NCBI GenBank assembly: GCA_965217195.1
Contig: CBDCHL010000005.1
Coordinates: 310,001-374,000, forward strand
DNA: 64,000 nt
Direction of reading: 5' to 3'
From: UBA6623 sp965217195
Lineage (GTDB): Bacteria > Acidobacteriota > Terriglobia > Bryobacterales > UBA6623
Below are positions 44,923 to 53,344 of the stretch, piece after piece. The position numbers were made by a program, and so were the translations under genes. Each line of letters opens with the position of its first letter. The first letter of the stretch is position 1. The notes under the pieces were generated by a model that ran no database searches, was not told the origin of the DNA, and saw nothing but the letters and a program-made list of their open reading frames with translations.

Positions 44923-45720
44923 GTGGATCTGGAAGCCGAAGCTCGCCGACTTCAACAGATCGGATTAAACGCATACGAGTCACGGGCCTACTTGGTGCTG
45001 ATCGGGCATCGGCGATTCAAAGCCCTGGAAGTCGCCGGTCCGGCCCGCATTCCCCGCCAAAAAATTTACGAAGTGCTCGACAGCCTCGTTGAGAAGGGCT
45101 TTGTCCGGGTTGTCCAGGGCAAAGCCAAGCAATTTTCCGCGGTGGAACCGCAGTTGGCTCTCGACGCCTTCCTGGCTCGCAAGAGGGAAGCCTATGAGCG
45201 CGAGTTCGAGGATCGCCGCGGTTTGGCGACCCTTCTAAGCGGTAACTTGGCCGAAGTGTACGCCGCCGGCAATCAGGGATACGGCCCCCTCAATTACATC
45301 CGTATCGTCGCCGATACCAGCCAGATCGCCGAGGAGTACCGGCGCTTCCTGCTGGAGACAACCGAAGAGTATTTGGAGCTCGCCCGGCCCCCTTACGCGG
45401 TGCAGCCGATGCAGGAACCGATGGTCCAAAAACTGCTATCCAACGGAGCCAACTGCCGGCTGCTCTACGAATCTCAGATGCTCGATGAAGAGCAGCGCAG
45501 TCAACTCAAGCAGCTTGAAAAAGCGAAAGCGAACATCCGGGTGCTGGGAGAACTGCCGATTAAGCTCGCGCTGTTCGACAACCAACGGGGCATGATTTCG
45601 CTCGACGACCCGGTCGCCAGTCGCCCCCGCATCACGGCCCTCGTTTTCGACCACAAACAACTGGGCGCCGCCATGCTGAGTTTGTTCGACGACTGCTGGA
45701 ACCGCAGCGAGGAACTGTAG
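44923..45720 (+). CDS. TrmB-family transcriptional regulator
   Basis: 265 aa from GTG 44923. N-terminal winged helix: LQQIGLNAYESRAYLVLIG, then VAGPARIPRQKIYEVLDSLVEKGFVRVV, the TrmB/SugR HTH with a B-strand wing. Residues 90-120 are a helical linker; the C-terminal domain (residues 125-260, YIRIVADTSQIAEEYRRFL, FDNQRGMISLDDP) resembles the effector domain of TrmB. These regulators are best known in archaea for maltose and glycolysis control, and appear in few bacterial phyla. The divergent MoxR-VWA genes are possible targets; this is inferred from position only. Confidence 0.85.
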   Translation: MDLEAEARRLQQIGLNAYESRAYLVLIGHRRFKALEVAGPARIPRQKIYEVLDSLVEKGFVRVVQGKAKQFSAVEPQLALDAFLARKREAYEREFEDRRGLATLLSGNLAEVYAAGNQGYGPLNYIRIVADTSQIAEEYRRFLLETTEEYLELARPPYAVQPMQEPMVQKLLSNGANCRLLYESQMLDEEQRSQLKQLEKAKANIRVLGELPIKLALFDNQRGMISLDDPVASRPRITALVFDHKQLGAAMLSLFDDCWNRSEEL

Positions 45721-45965
45721 CGCGAGCAAAGAAGCCTGGTATCGCGTGACGACGTGCCACCGGGGAGATCGCTTGACCACGGGCATAAGAGCCGTCGGAC
45801 CGCGCTAGGCCGTTAGCGGGCCGAGAGAGGTGTCGCCGGCGAGTAGAGCTCCGCCTACGATATCCCATGACGCCCCCTTTTCAGCTTGATTTGTTCCGTT
45901 GTAGAATAGAGGCTGATTCTCGAGCCCTCCGGGATCTTCGAGAATTCGGAAAAGCAGGAGATTGC

Positions 45966-46652
45966 ATGATGAATACCCGCATTGCACTTGTCGTTGCGAT
46001 TCTGGCAGTCGTCGCCGTAGCGCCGGCCGCCGCCGAGATTCGCGGTAATTATCTGGAAGCGCGTAACGCCGAAGTCTATGCTTCGCATTGCTTCGCCAAC
46101 TCCGAGATGGGGATTCGCGGTGATTTGGCCGTGATGGCGTGGCAAGTCGAACAAGGCGGCTTCAACGGCGTTTCGTTGAACGGGCTCGGTGTCGTAGCTG
46201 TGGTTCGCGCCGCCTCGACGCTGGGGGATCCTTTCAGCAACCCGTATCCGGTGAAGTCGGTTTTGATCTTCGATGAGCGTGCAGACAGCGCGCAACGCGA
46301 AGCCCTGGCCGCGATGGCGAAAGACGCCGCCGGCGAATTGCTGAACGACGTGGTCCGCAGCGAGACGGCGCCGATCAACTTTGATTTCGACGGCAACATC
46401 CACGCGCGCCGCGCGACGGTGACCGCCGGGGACCTGGTTCGCGTTGAGACACGCCAAATTCGCGACAGCGACTCGCTGTGCCACTTGGATGATCTCTACT
46501 ACGCGCCGCTGGCTGCGCTTGATCATGCCATGCCCGCCTTCACGCTCGACAATCGCTTCGACGGTGAAGGCCTCGGCGTGCGTTTCAGCGCTCCGCGCCG
46601 CAGTAGCGCCTATCTGGGTACGTTCTCGCTGGGCGTCGCGCATACGGACTAA
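45966..46652 (+). CDS. Exported DUF1326-family protein
   Basis: 228 aa from ATG 45966; GCAGGAGA is just upstream. Signal peptide ALVVAILAVVAVAPAAAE, then RGNYLEARNAEVYASHCFANSE and GVSLNGLGVVAVV, with LIFDERADSAQREALAAMAKDA: this is the DUF1326 pattern. Most DUF1326 proteins are cytosolic and Cys-rich at the N-terminus (EACxCxxxCPC); here these cysteines are mostly lost and a signal peptide is present. No known enzyme activity. Confidence 0.8.
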   Translation: MMNTRIALVVAILAVVAVAPAAAEIRGNYLEARNAEVYASHCFANSEMGIRGDLAVMAWQVEQGGFNGVSLNGLGVVAVVRAASTLGDPFSNPYPVKSVLIFDERADSAQREALAAMAKDAAGELLNDVVRSETAPINFDFDGNIHARRATVTAGDLVRVETRQIRDSDSLCHLDDLYYAPLAALDHAMPAFTLDNRFDGEGLGVRFSAPRRSSAYLGTFSLGVAHTD

Positions 46653-46839
46653 TCCGCTCGCGGCAGCGGGACGGATGATTCGACCAAACGGCAGGGGTTC
46701 GTACGTAGCCTCTGCCTTTTGTGTCTACGCCCACCGGTAGTGACCGGAACGAGTGCCGGCCCGGACGCGGGATACGATCGGAATTCCTGCAGGTCGGCCT
46801 GGAACCCTTTGCAATCCCAACTCGTCACACGAGACAGTT

Positions 46840-47490
46840 ATGAACATCACAAAGGTTTTCCCCTTGCTCACAATCCTCGCCGTTGCCATGGCCGGGGCCC
46901 TCGCCGCGGGCGATTTCCAGGCCTCCACCGGGGGCGCCGCGCCCCCCGACGGTCTGCCCGCCGGCATGGCCGACATGATTGAGGCCGAGGCCGTTGCCGC
47001 GAAGGGCCCCGACGGAAAGATCGCCGCTGAGTTTTGGCCGCGGAAGGCCGCTTTCGACGGAGACCTGGTTTCCGGATTCGGAATCCGCTTCGAAAGTATG
47101 CCGGAGGGCGCTTTTCTGGGCGTGGTGCGGTTTCCCGAAAGCGGCTCCGATTTCCGCGAGCAAGGCGTCAAGCCGGGCGTTTACACGATGCGTTACGGCT
47201 TACACCCCGAAGACGGCAATCACATGGGCGTGGCGACCAGCCGCGACTTTGCGTTGTTGAGCCGGGCCGAGGCTGACACAGAGCCGGCAAAGAACCTTGT
47301 CTTCGAGGCGCTGACGGAGTTGAGCATCTCCTCATCGGGAAATCCCCACCCGACAATTATGCGGCTCGAGTTGCCCGACGGCAACGAGTCGGGGCACATC
47401 TGGGAAAACGACATGGAACACTGGGTGCTCGACCTGGCGATTCCCGGCGACATCATCGGGGTGGTTGTGTACGGACATTCCGAAGAATAG
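46840..47490 (+). CDS. Exported hypothetical protein
   Basis: 216 aa from ATG 46840 (MNITKVFPLLTIL). Signal peptide cleaved near GALAAGD. The mature protein is acidic with a beta-rich C-terminus (AFLGVVRFPE, VYTMRYGLHPEDGNHMGV, HWVLDLAIPGDIIGVVVYG). The segment TMRYGLHPEDGNHMG occurs in exported proteins of Acidobacteria and relatives that I cannot assign. The end faces the glycosyltransferase gene with 12 bp between stops. Confidence 0.65.
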   Translation: MNITKVFPLLTILAVAMAGALAAGDFQASTGGAAPPDGLPAGMADMIEAEAVAAKGPDGKIAAEFWPRKAAFDGDLVSGFGIRFESMPEGAFLGVVRFPESGSDFREQGVKPGVYTMRYGLHPEDGNHMGVATSRDFALLSRAEADTEPAKNLVFEALTELSISSSGNPHPTIMRLELPDGNESGHIWENDMEHWVLDLAIPGDIIGVVVYGHSEE

Positions 47491-47502
47491 GTTGCCGTCG
47501 CG

Positions 47503-48651
47503 TCACCCCCGTCCTACCTCGAGCAAGACAGCGAGCGTGCGTTCCGCCGCCCTCCGCCAAGTAAGGCTCGCTGCGCGAGCGCGACCTCGATCGACGAGCT
47601 GATTTCGCAAGGCGGCATCGCTTAAGACACGCTTGACAGCTCCCGCGATCTGGTCGACCGAGAGCGGATCAAAGAAGACCGCCGCCCCTCCGGCCGTTTC
47701 GCGTAGAACCGGAATGTCCGAACACGCAACCGGCAGCTCCGCCGCCATCGCCTCGATCACGGGGAGCCCGAAGCCTTCGAACGTGGAAGGGAAGACCAAG
47801 GCTTCCGCGTATTTGAACAACGACCAAAGGACCGCTCGAGGCGTCCATCCGACTAAGTGAACGCGATCGGCGAGGCCGCCGTTCGTGACCCGGTCGTGAA
47901 TCCTCTCCCACGATTTGCCGGGCAGCCCGGCGATGACAAGATGTTCTTCAACACCCTCAGCGACGAGCTTGCCATACGCCTCGATCAATCGTTCCCAGTT
48001 CTTATGCGGGTGCAGTGTAGATACCGCTAGGAGATATCTGCGATCGGCAATCTTCGCTTCCGCAAGAAGTGCCTCGTCGTAGGCGACATTCTCTTTGAGA
48101 CCAAAGAAATTCTCTTCGACCCCGTGGGGAATCGCCGTGATGCGATCTTCCGGGACCCCGTACACGTTCGCGACATCCGCTTTGACAGTTTCCGACGGCG
48201 TGATCAAACGGTCGGATACCCTAACGGCACTCCAAACCACGAAGTTCCAAGCCTGCCGTTCGACCGCGCCAAAGTTTCGGGGAAGGCGTTTGTGTTGCAG
48301 GTCGTGAATCACTGTCACCTTGCGTCCCGCCGACACCAAGGGCACGGTAAATCCCGGGGAGAAGACCACGTCCAGGCGCCTCCGAAGACCCTGCCAAGGC
48401 AGCACGGTCTGCTCCCACAGCAAACGTAAAGGACGAACTCGCGCCGGGACGAGGCTGCCGACCGTCTCAAAGTTTTCCGCTTTCGGTGTTAGATCACGGC
48501 CGGTTTCGCGATTGGTGAAAACGTAGTAGATGTTTCGTCGGTCGATCGCCGATAGAGCGGACAGCAGATTGCGGAGATAGATCTCCGTGCCCCCAACACC
48601 GCCCGGAATCAAGTAGAGGGCATTGACGCCGATACGCAGGGGCCGGGGCAT
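47503..48651 (-). CDS. Glycosyltransferase, GT4/GT1 family
   Basis: 382 aa from ATG 48651 (MPRPLRIGVNALY). GT-B fold: N-terminal GGVGGTEIYLRNLL; C-terminal LLAVSTLHPHKNWERLIEAY and the E-x7-E element FPSTFEGFGLPVIEAMA with VACSDIPVLRETAGGAAVFFDP. Such retaining transferases use GDP-mannose or UDP-sugars to extend polysaccharides or O-antigens. It is isolated from the glycan cluster at 49.7-55.9 kb by the adenylate kinase gene and a palindrome, but may serve the same surface glycan. Confidence 0.92.
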   Translation of the reverse strand: MPRPLRIGVNALYLIPGGVGGTEIYLRNLLSALSAIDRRNIYYVFTNRETGRDLTPKAENFETVGSLVPARVRPLRLLWEQTVLPWQGLRRRLDVVFSPGFTVPLVSAGRKVTVIHDLQHKRLPRNFGAVERQAWNFVVWSAVRVSDRLITPSETVKADVANVYGVPEDRITAIPHGVEENFFGLKENVAYDEALLAEAKIADRRYLLAVSTLHPHKNWERLIEAYGKLVAEGVEEHLVIAGLPGKSWERIHDRVTNGGLADRVHLVGWTPRAVLWSLFKYAEALVFPSTFEGFGLPVIEAMAAELPVACSDIPVLRETAGGAAVFFDPLSVDQIAGAVKRVLSDAALRNQLVDRGRARAASLTWRRAAERTLAVLLEVGRG

Positions 48652-48816
48652 GGGATAGGAAATCGTGTTCGGCTGCCTGCCCGGGATTATCCGGCGCGCC
48701 GCTGCGCCGCCCAATCATTCCCCTCTCCCGAATCACACCGCCGAAACCCCATGATACCGGCTCGGGGTCGTTAGTCCGATCGCGTTAGTTCGGCTTCCGT
48801 TGGCGAAGTGTCGAAA

Positions 48817-48913
48817 CAGAGGCGGGGACGGCAGTCCACGCTCAGGGACCGGCATCAAAGGACCGTTACCGGGACTTTGGAACGGCGAGCGTGGACTGCC
48901 GTCCCCGCCTCTG
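48817..48913. repeat. 97-bp palindromic element with 27-bp perfect arms (family D)
   Basis: The left arm 48817-48843 and right arm 48887-48913 are perfect reverse complements (core GGGGACGGCAGTCCACGC). Single half-elements occur at 27311-27340 and 36181-36204. The remaining 48652-49112 has no gene. Confidence 0.85.
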
Positions 48914-49112
48914 TCGCGTCTGGTCGCGGCTTTTCCAAATCAGAGGCGTTCGTCCGTCTCTGCCCGTCCGTACCGGCTTCCTTCGTATATGGGCTCGTTA
49001 ACCAATCATCCTCTTCAGTCCGATAACCAGGGATGGGAGGGCAACTTAAGTCTTGCCGATGGCCCTACCGACCACGTCACCCGGTGTCCCGTCTCAGCGA
49101 TATTGGTTAGTC

Positions 49113-49769
49113 ATGGATAAATACATCATCTGCGGCCCCCAGGGCTCGGGCAAAGGCACGCAAAGCGAGCTTCTTTGCGAAGAGTTCGATCTTGTGCACA
49201 TTTCCATCGGAGACATCCTGCGTTGGCACGTAGCTCACCACACGAAGCTGGGGGCGCGCGTGCAGAAAATCGCCGACCAAGGCTTGCTCGTCTCCGACGA
49301 AATCGTAGAACCGGTGCTACGCGCGCGTCTCGAGGAGCACGACTGGAATTACGGCTTCGTGCTCGACGGATTTCCGCGCACGTCGTCTCAAGCGGAATAT
49401 CTGTTTCGGAATTGGGACATTGACAAAGTTATTTATCTGGATCTACCGGACGAGGTCGTCTACCAACGGGTGATGCGTCGGGCGAGTCTCGGCGAGGGAG
49501 CCGGCTTTACCAAGAGGGCCGACGACAATCTCGAAGTCCTGAAGACGCGGCTGCTGGAATACCACAGTCAGACGCAGCCGTTACTCGCTTTCTACGGCGA
49601 GAAGGATCTTCTGCTCTGTGTTGACGCCGACCGGCCGATTGAGACTGTCTACGCGGACATCCGCGCCGGGCTCGGCTTGCCGAGAAAGAACGGCGGCAAC
49701 CCGCCGGCCGATACGCGGACGCGCCGGCCTACCGCTTCTTCCGAAGCCAGGCTTGTGGCCAGTAGGTAG
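49113..49769 (+). CDS. Adenylate (nucleoside monophosphate) kinase
   Basis: 218 aa from ATG 49113 (MDKYIICGPQGSGKGT). P-loop GPQGSGKGT, ISIGDILRWHV (AMP-binding), FVLDGFPRTSSQA and KRADDN are all as in adenylate kinase. The LID zinc/knob domain is short, as in small-LID variants. The usual G-A-P-G-x-G-K-G-T P-loop is GPQGSGKGT. The C-terminal 30 residues (basic, Pro/Arg-rich) are a tail beyond the fold and overlap the convergent CmcI-like gene by 41 bp. Phosphotransfer between ATP and AMP, though another NMP is possible. Confidence 0.88.
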   Translation: MDKYIICGPQGSGKGTQSELLCEEFDLVHISIGDILRWHVAHHTKLGARVQKIADQGLLVSDEIVEPVLRARLEEHDWNYGFVLDGFPRTSSQAEYLFRNWDIDKVIYLDLPDEVVYQRVMRRASLGEGAGFTKRADDNLEVLKTRLLEYHSQTQPLLAFYGEKDLLLCVDADRPIETVYADIRAGLGLPRKNGGNPPADTRTRRPTASSEARLVASR

Positions 49770-50496
49770 GTGTCTTCGTTAGAGGGGTGTCGGCGAACGG
49801 CCTGGGGCGTTCGACTTGCTCAAAATCATCGCCTCCGGCAAGGAACTCGTGGGAAGCCGCCAGGGGATTATCGTTCACCCAATTTGGGTCGCCCCCGGGA
49901 ACGCCAGCCAGGTCCTGCATTACGCCGTCGGTGACTACGAGGTAAGAGCCCGGCGTAACGAAATCGGCGTAGGCCGCCAACTCGCGGCTGACGTGCGCCT
50001 TGCTGTGATGGGAGTCGAGAATCACCAACACCGGACCCGCTCCACCCACTTGGTCGGCGACCTGTTCGACCACCGAGGCCGAGACCGAATCGCCCTCGAT
50101 TAACGTGATCCACGGCGCCAATGCGTGCCCCTTGATGGCGCTTCGCACATCGCCCGGGATCTCGACGTCGATGCCCACCACGCGGCCTCGATCTATCGCC
50201 TTGCACAGCGTTGCCAGGAACATCAGCGAACCGCCCCGGTAAACGCCGGTTTCCACAATAACCTCGGGCCGCAGCTCGAACACTACTTCCTGTAAGCGGA
50301 GCAGATCTTCGGGAAGCTGAACGATCGGGAGCCCCATCCAAGAAAACGTGAAATAGTACTCCAGGCTCCAGCCGACGCGCAGCCACTGTTCCGAGAGCAG
50401 CTCAAATGATTCCTTGCTGTAAAGTCCGTGCGTAACTGCATCCGGGCCGTCGCCCGCGGTCAGGGTGCGCGCCTCGGTGTCGATCGTGATCTTCAC
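49729..50496 (-). CDS. CmcI/cephalosporin-hydroxylase family methyltransferase-like protein
   Basis: 255 aa. RPEVIVETGVYRGGSLMFLATLC is the SAM-binding motif of the CmcI/rhamnosyl O-methyltransferase family (PF04989), followed by GRVVGIDVEI, ITLIEGDSVSASV, GPVLVILDSHHSKAHV and VVTDGVMQDLAGVP. Members transfer methyl groups to sugars on surface glycans or lipids. Last gene of the minus-strand glycan operon; its start overlaps the stop of the upstream gene by 4 bp (ATGA). Confidence 0.88.
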   Translation of the reverse strand: MKITIDTEARTLTAGDGPDAVTHGLYSKESFELLSEQWLRVGWSLEYYFTFSWMGLPIVQLPEDLLRLQEVVFELRPEVIVETGVYRGGSLMFLATLCKAIDRGRVVGIDVEIPGDVRSAIKGHALAPWITLIEGDSVSASVVEQVADQVGGAGPVLVILDSHHSKAHVSRELAAYADFVTPGSYLVVTDGVMQDLAGVPGGDPNWVNDNPLAASHEFLAGGDDFEQVERPRPFADTPLTKTPTYWPQAWLRKKR

Positions 50497-51386
50497 GAGC
50501 TCGGTTCCCCGCCGTCGGGTTCGTGCTCGGCATCAAGACTCCGAAGCAGCCGTTCCCATAGTTTCGGGTCCACCCGTTGGGGGCCGGGGTGCACGGGGCC
50601 GCCGGGTTTGGCGTAATTGGGAAAGACGAGCTTGGGGTAGACGGTCTTGCCCAAAGGACGATCGGGGCGTCCGACAAGCAACTGCGTATGCGGCCGAGCC
50701 ACGACCTCGATACCGGCGCTTCGCATCAACGGCTCGAGCACGGTGTGAGAGGGGAACCACCAATTCGTCGGATCGTCGTTGTAAAGCCCCTCGATGAATT
50801 TCATGTGCGGAAAGGCCGGATCGGTGATTTCGGCGTCGCTCGCTTCGGACCCCTCGGGTGGGTCAAAGTTCGGGTGGTTTTCATCGCCCACCGAGTAGGA
50901 GTGAAGATAGATCCGCTCCTTCGTCATTTCCGCAAGTCGGTCGAGCACGATCCCGGGGTATTTGAGGTGATAGAAAAGGCCCAGGAATAAGACGTAGTCG
51001 AAGCGCTCTTCGGTCGTCAGGCAATAGGTGTGAACGTCTTCGTTGACGACCTCCAGCTCGACGCGGAAAGACTCCGCGGCATATTTCGCCTGAGCGACGA
51101 ACTCTTCATACGGTTCGAGCAGGACGCAACGCCCCGCACCGCGCAACTTCATCTGAATCGAGAAGTACCCGGCGTTGCCCCCAACGTCGAGTATCGACTT
51201 GCCCGCGAGATCGTCGGGCACGAAGGGTTCGATTACCCGCCAGCGTTCGTCGGGCTTGTAGGAGGGTGGCTTTCCCGTCCCGGTGCGTACGCCGGAGGGC
51301 AGTTCGAAGTCTTGATACCACCAACCGAGTTCGCGGACCCGCCTTTTTTCGTCGGCCGCGGTGGCTCTGAGGTCCCTCTCAGCCAC
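50493..51386 (-). CDS. SAM-dependent methyltransferase, CmoB-like (DUF1698)
   Basis: 297 aa. WWYQDFELPSGVRTGT, ERWRVIEPFVPDDLAGKSIL then DVGGNAGYFSIQMKLRGA give the CmoB-like SAM fold; FDYVLFLGLFYHLKYPG and a C-terminal MKFIEGLYNDDPTNWWFPS are features of the carboxy-SAM/CmoB-like group found in polysaccharide clusters. True CmoB modifies tRNA wobble uridine; in this operon a sugar or lipid O-methyl transfer is more likely. Coupled by overlap to the CmcI-like gene and 2 bp from the GT2 gene. Confidence 0.85.
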   Translation of the reverse strand: MAERDLRATAADEKRRVRELGWWYQDFELPSGVRTGTGKPPSYKPDERWRVIEPFVPDDLAGKSILDVGGNAGYFSIQMKLRGAGRCVLLEPYEEFVAQAKYAAESFRVELEVVNEDVHTYCLTTEERFDYVLFLGLFYHLKYPGIVLDRLAEMTKERIYLHSYSVGDENHPNFDPPEGSEASDAEITDPAFPHMKFIEGLYNDDPTNWWFPSHTVLEPLMRSAGIEVVARPHTQLLVGRPDRPLGKTVYPKLVFPNYAKPGGPVHPGPQRVDPKLWERLLRSLDAEHEPDGGEPSS

Positions 51387-51388
51387 GA

Positions 51389-52393
51389 TCAGCAGTCGCC
51401 TCCTTGCCGCAACACACGAATCGGCTCCGCCGCGGCGTCGAGGCTTTCAGTCTGGGTCCTGTGATCGTTGATAATTCCCCGCACAATAAATCGCGGACGC
51501 TGCTTTACCTCCTCGAAGACCCGTCCCAGATATTCCGCTACGATGCTCAGGCTAAACAGTTGCACCGCGCCGAGAAAAAGAATGGCCGTCAACAATGTCA
51601 TGAAGCCCGCCGGCGCATCGGGATTCGCGAAGTAGCGAGCGATGTAGAGCACGATCGCCGCTCCCGCCAGCAGAGTGACAAAAAAAGCCAGTGTCGAGAT
51701 CATCTCCAGCGGCTGGTAGGAAAACGAGAAAATTCCGCTCTTGGCCCAGCGAAGATTATCAAGAAAGGAATTCGTGGACTCGCCGGCGAAGCGCTCGGCC
51801 CGTACGTAGGGAACGCCGGTTTGCCGATAGCCGACCCAGCTTCTGAGCCCCCGCATGAAACGATCGCGTTCCGGCATGGCGAGAACAGCCTCGACCACCC
51901 GCCTGGTCATCAACGAAAAGTCGCCGGCGTCGAGCGGCATGTCGATGTACGAAAGCCTGCGGTAGACGCGGTAGAAGAGCTTTCGGAAACCCTCGGTAAC
52001 CGGATTCTCCTTGCGGCGCGTGCGCACGCCGTAGACCACGTCGTAGCCCTTGAGCCACTTGCGTACAAGGTCCGGAATGACCTCCGGGGGATCTTGCAGG
52101 TCGCCGTCCATGAGAATGACGGCCTCGCCAAGCGACTGCTCCATGCCGCTGGTGAAAGCCATCTGCGACCCGAAATTGCGGCTGTGCGAGATGACGGTCA
52201 CTCTTTCATCGCGCGCGGCGAGGGCTTTCAACAATTCCTCGGCGTTGTCGGGGCTATTGTCGTTGACCCAAATCAGCTCGTAATGTGAGGTGACGTGAGT
52301 CATGGCCTCGGTCAGGCGGCGATACATCTCCTCCACGCTGCCCGCGTCGCGATAGCAAGCAATCACGATCGAGATGTGTCGATCGGTCAGCAA
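51389..52393 (-). CDS. Polyprenyl-phosphate glycosyltransferase, GT2 (ArnC/DPMS-like)
   Basis: 334 aa. GT-A fold: ISIVIACYRDAGSVEEMYRRL, WVNDNSPDNAEELL, NFGSQMAFTSGMEQS, LMDGDLQDPPEVI (the D-x-D metal site) and GDFSLMTRRV. Two membrane helices near the C-terminus (ISTLAFFVTLLAGAAIVLYI and LFLGAVQLFSLSIVAEYLG) match undecaprenyl-phosphate sugar transferases such as ArnC/GtrB. It would place a nucleotide-activated sugar on undecaprenyl phosphate for transfer to a surface glycan. In the middle of the glycan operon. Confidence 0.9.
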   Translation of the reverse strand: MLTDRHISIVIACYRDAGSVEEMYRRLTEAMTHVTSHYELIWVNDNSPDNAEELLKALAARDERVTVISHSRNFGSQMAFTSGMEQSLGEAVILMDGDLQDPPEVIPDLVRKWLKGYDVVYGVRTRRKENPVTEGFRKLFYRVYRRLSYIDMPLDAGDFSLMTRRVVEAVLAMPERDRFMRGLRSWVGYRQTGVPYVRAERFAGESTNSFLDNLRWAKSGIFSFSYQPLEMISTLAFFVTLLAGAAIVLYIARYFANPDAPAGFMTLLTAILFLGAVQLFSLSIVAEYLGRVFEEVKQRPRFIVRGIINDHRTQTESLDAAAEPIRVLRQGGDC

Positions 52394-52407
52394 ACGTCGC
52401 TTTCCTC

Positions 52408-53319
52408 CTATTCGAGTCGCTCGGCGACACGGCGCGCGATGCTTTGCGCGTCAAGGCCGTTTTGTCTACGCAGCGAATCCTGGTCGCCTGTCACGGCAGC
52501 AAACGCATCCTCGGCCGCGATAGACAGCAGCGACCCCGCGACGTCCCCGGCCGCCATCCACTCGCCCACCGCCGACCCAAGACCTCCCACGCGGCTGTGC
52601 TCCTCGATCGTGACCGTCAGCGGAGTGCGACAAGCTCGTTTGAGGGCATCTTCGTCGAGGGGCTTGACCGTGTGCATGCTGATGACACGCGCCGCAACGC
52701 CGCGACCCTCCAAGATCTCCGCGGCTTCGACCGCCACCGGCAGTATTCCCCCGGTCGAAATCAGGGCACAATCGTCGCCTTCTTTGACCGTGATCGCTTG
52801 ACCGACCCGGAAGTCCGGCGGCGTCTCGTGCACGACCGCATCTCCTGCCCGGCCCAGACGCAAATAAGCCGGACCGTCCCCGACGAGGGCCGCGACCGCC
52901 AACTCAGCTTCCACCGGATCGCCCGGCGCGACGACGGTCATGTTCGGCAGTGCGCGCATCACCGCCAGGTCTTCAGTGGCGTGATGAGTCGGGCCATTCG
53001 GACCATAGCTAAACCCCCCACCCACGCCAACCACTGTCACCGGGAGGCTGTTGTAACAAACATCGTCGCGAATCTGTTCCAAACAGCGCAATGTCGCGAA
53101 CGTCGCGATTGAATAGACAAACGGACGGAAGCCTTCGAGCGCCAACCCTGCCGCGACGCCGACCATATTCTGCTCGGCCACGCCGGCGTTGAGGAAACGA
53201 CCGGGGAAACGCGCCGCGAAGTCGTCAAACAGCTTGTATCCGAGATCACCTGTCAAGAACACGACCCGCTCATCGCGCTCGGCGAGCGCGGTCAAACCTC
53301 GGATAAAGGCATTGCGCAT
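52408..53319 (-). CDS. Transketolase, C-terminal (pyrimidine + C) subunit
   Basis: 303 aa. RFLNAGVAEQNMVGVAAGLALEG is the pyrimidine-domain core with the conserved Glu; THHATEDLAVMRALPNMTVVAPGDPVE and AYLRLGR are shared with transketolase/DXP synthase. It pairs with the N-terminal subunit encoded just upstream (25 bp apart) to build a split thiamin-diphosphate enzyme moving two-carbon ketol units. In a sugar-modification operon, its substrate is probably an activated or free keto-sugar rather than pentose phosphate intermediates. Confidence 0.9.
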   Translation of the reverse strand: MRNAFIRGLTALAERDERVVFLTGDLGYKLFDDFAARFPGRFLNAGVAEQNMVGVAAGLALEGFRPFVYSIATFATLRCLEQIRDDVCYNSLPVTVVGVGGGFSYGPNGPTHHATEDLAVMRALPNMTVVAPGDPVEAELAVAALVGDGPAYLRLGRAGDAVVHETPPDFRVGQAITVKEGDDCALISTGGILPVAVEAAEILEGRGVAARVISMHTVKPLDEDALKRACRTPLTVTIEEHSRVGGLGSAVGEWMAAGDVAGSLLSIAAEDAFAAVTGDQDSLRRQNGLDAQSIARRVAERLE

Positions 53320-53344
53320 TGTTCCAGAGAACCGTCCCGCCGCC

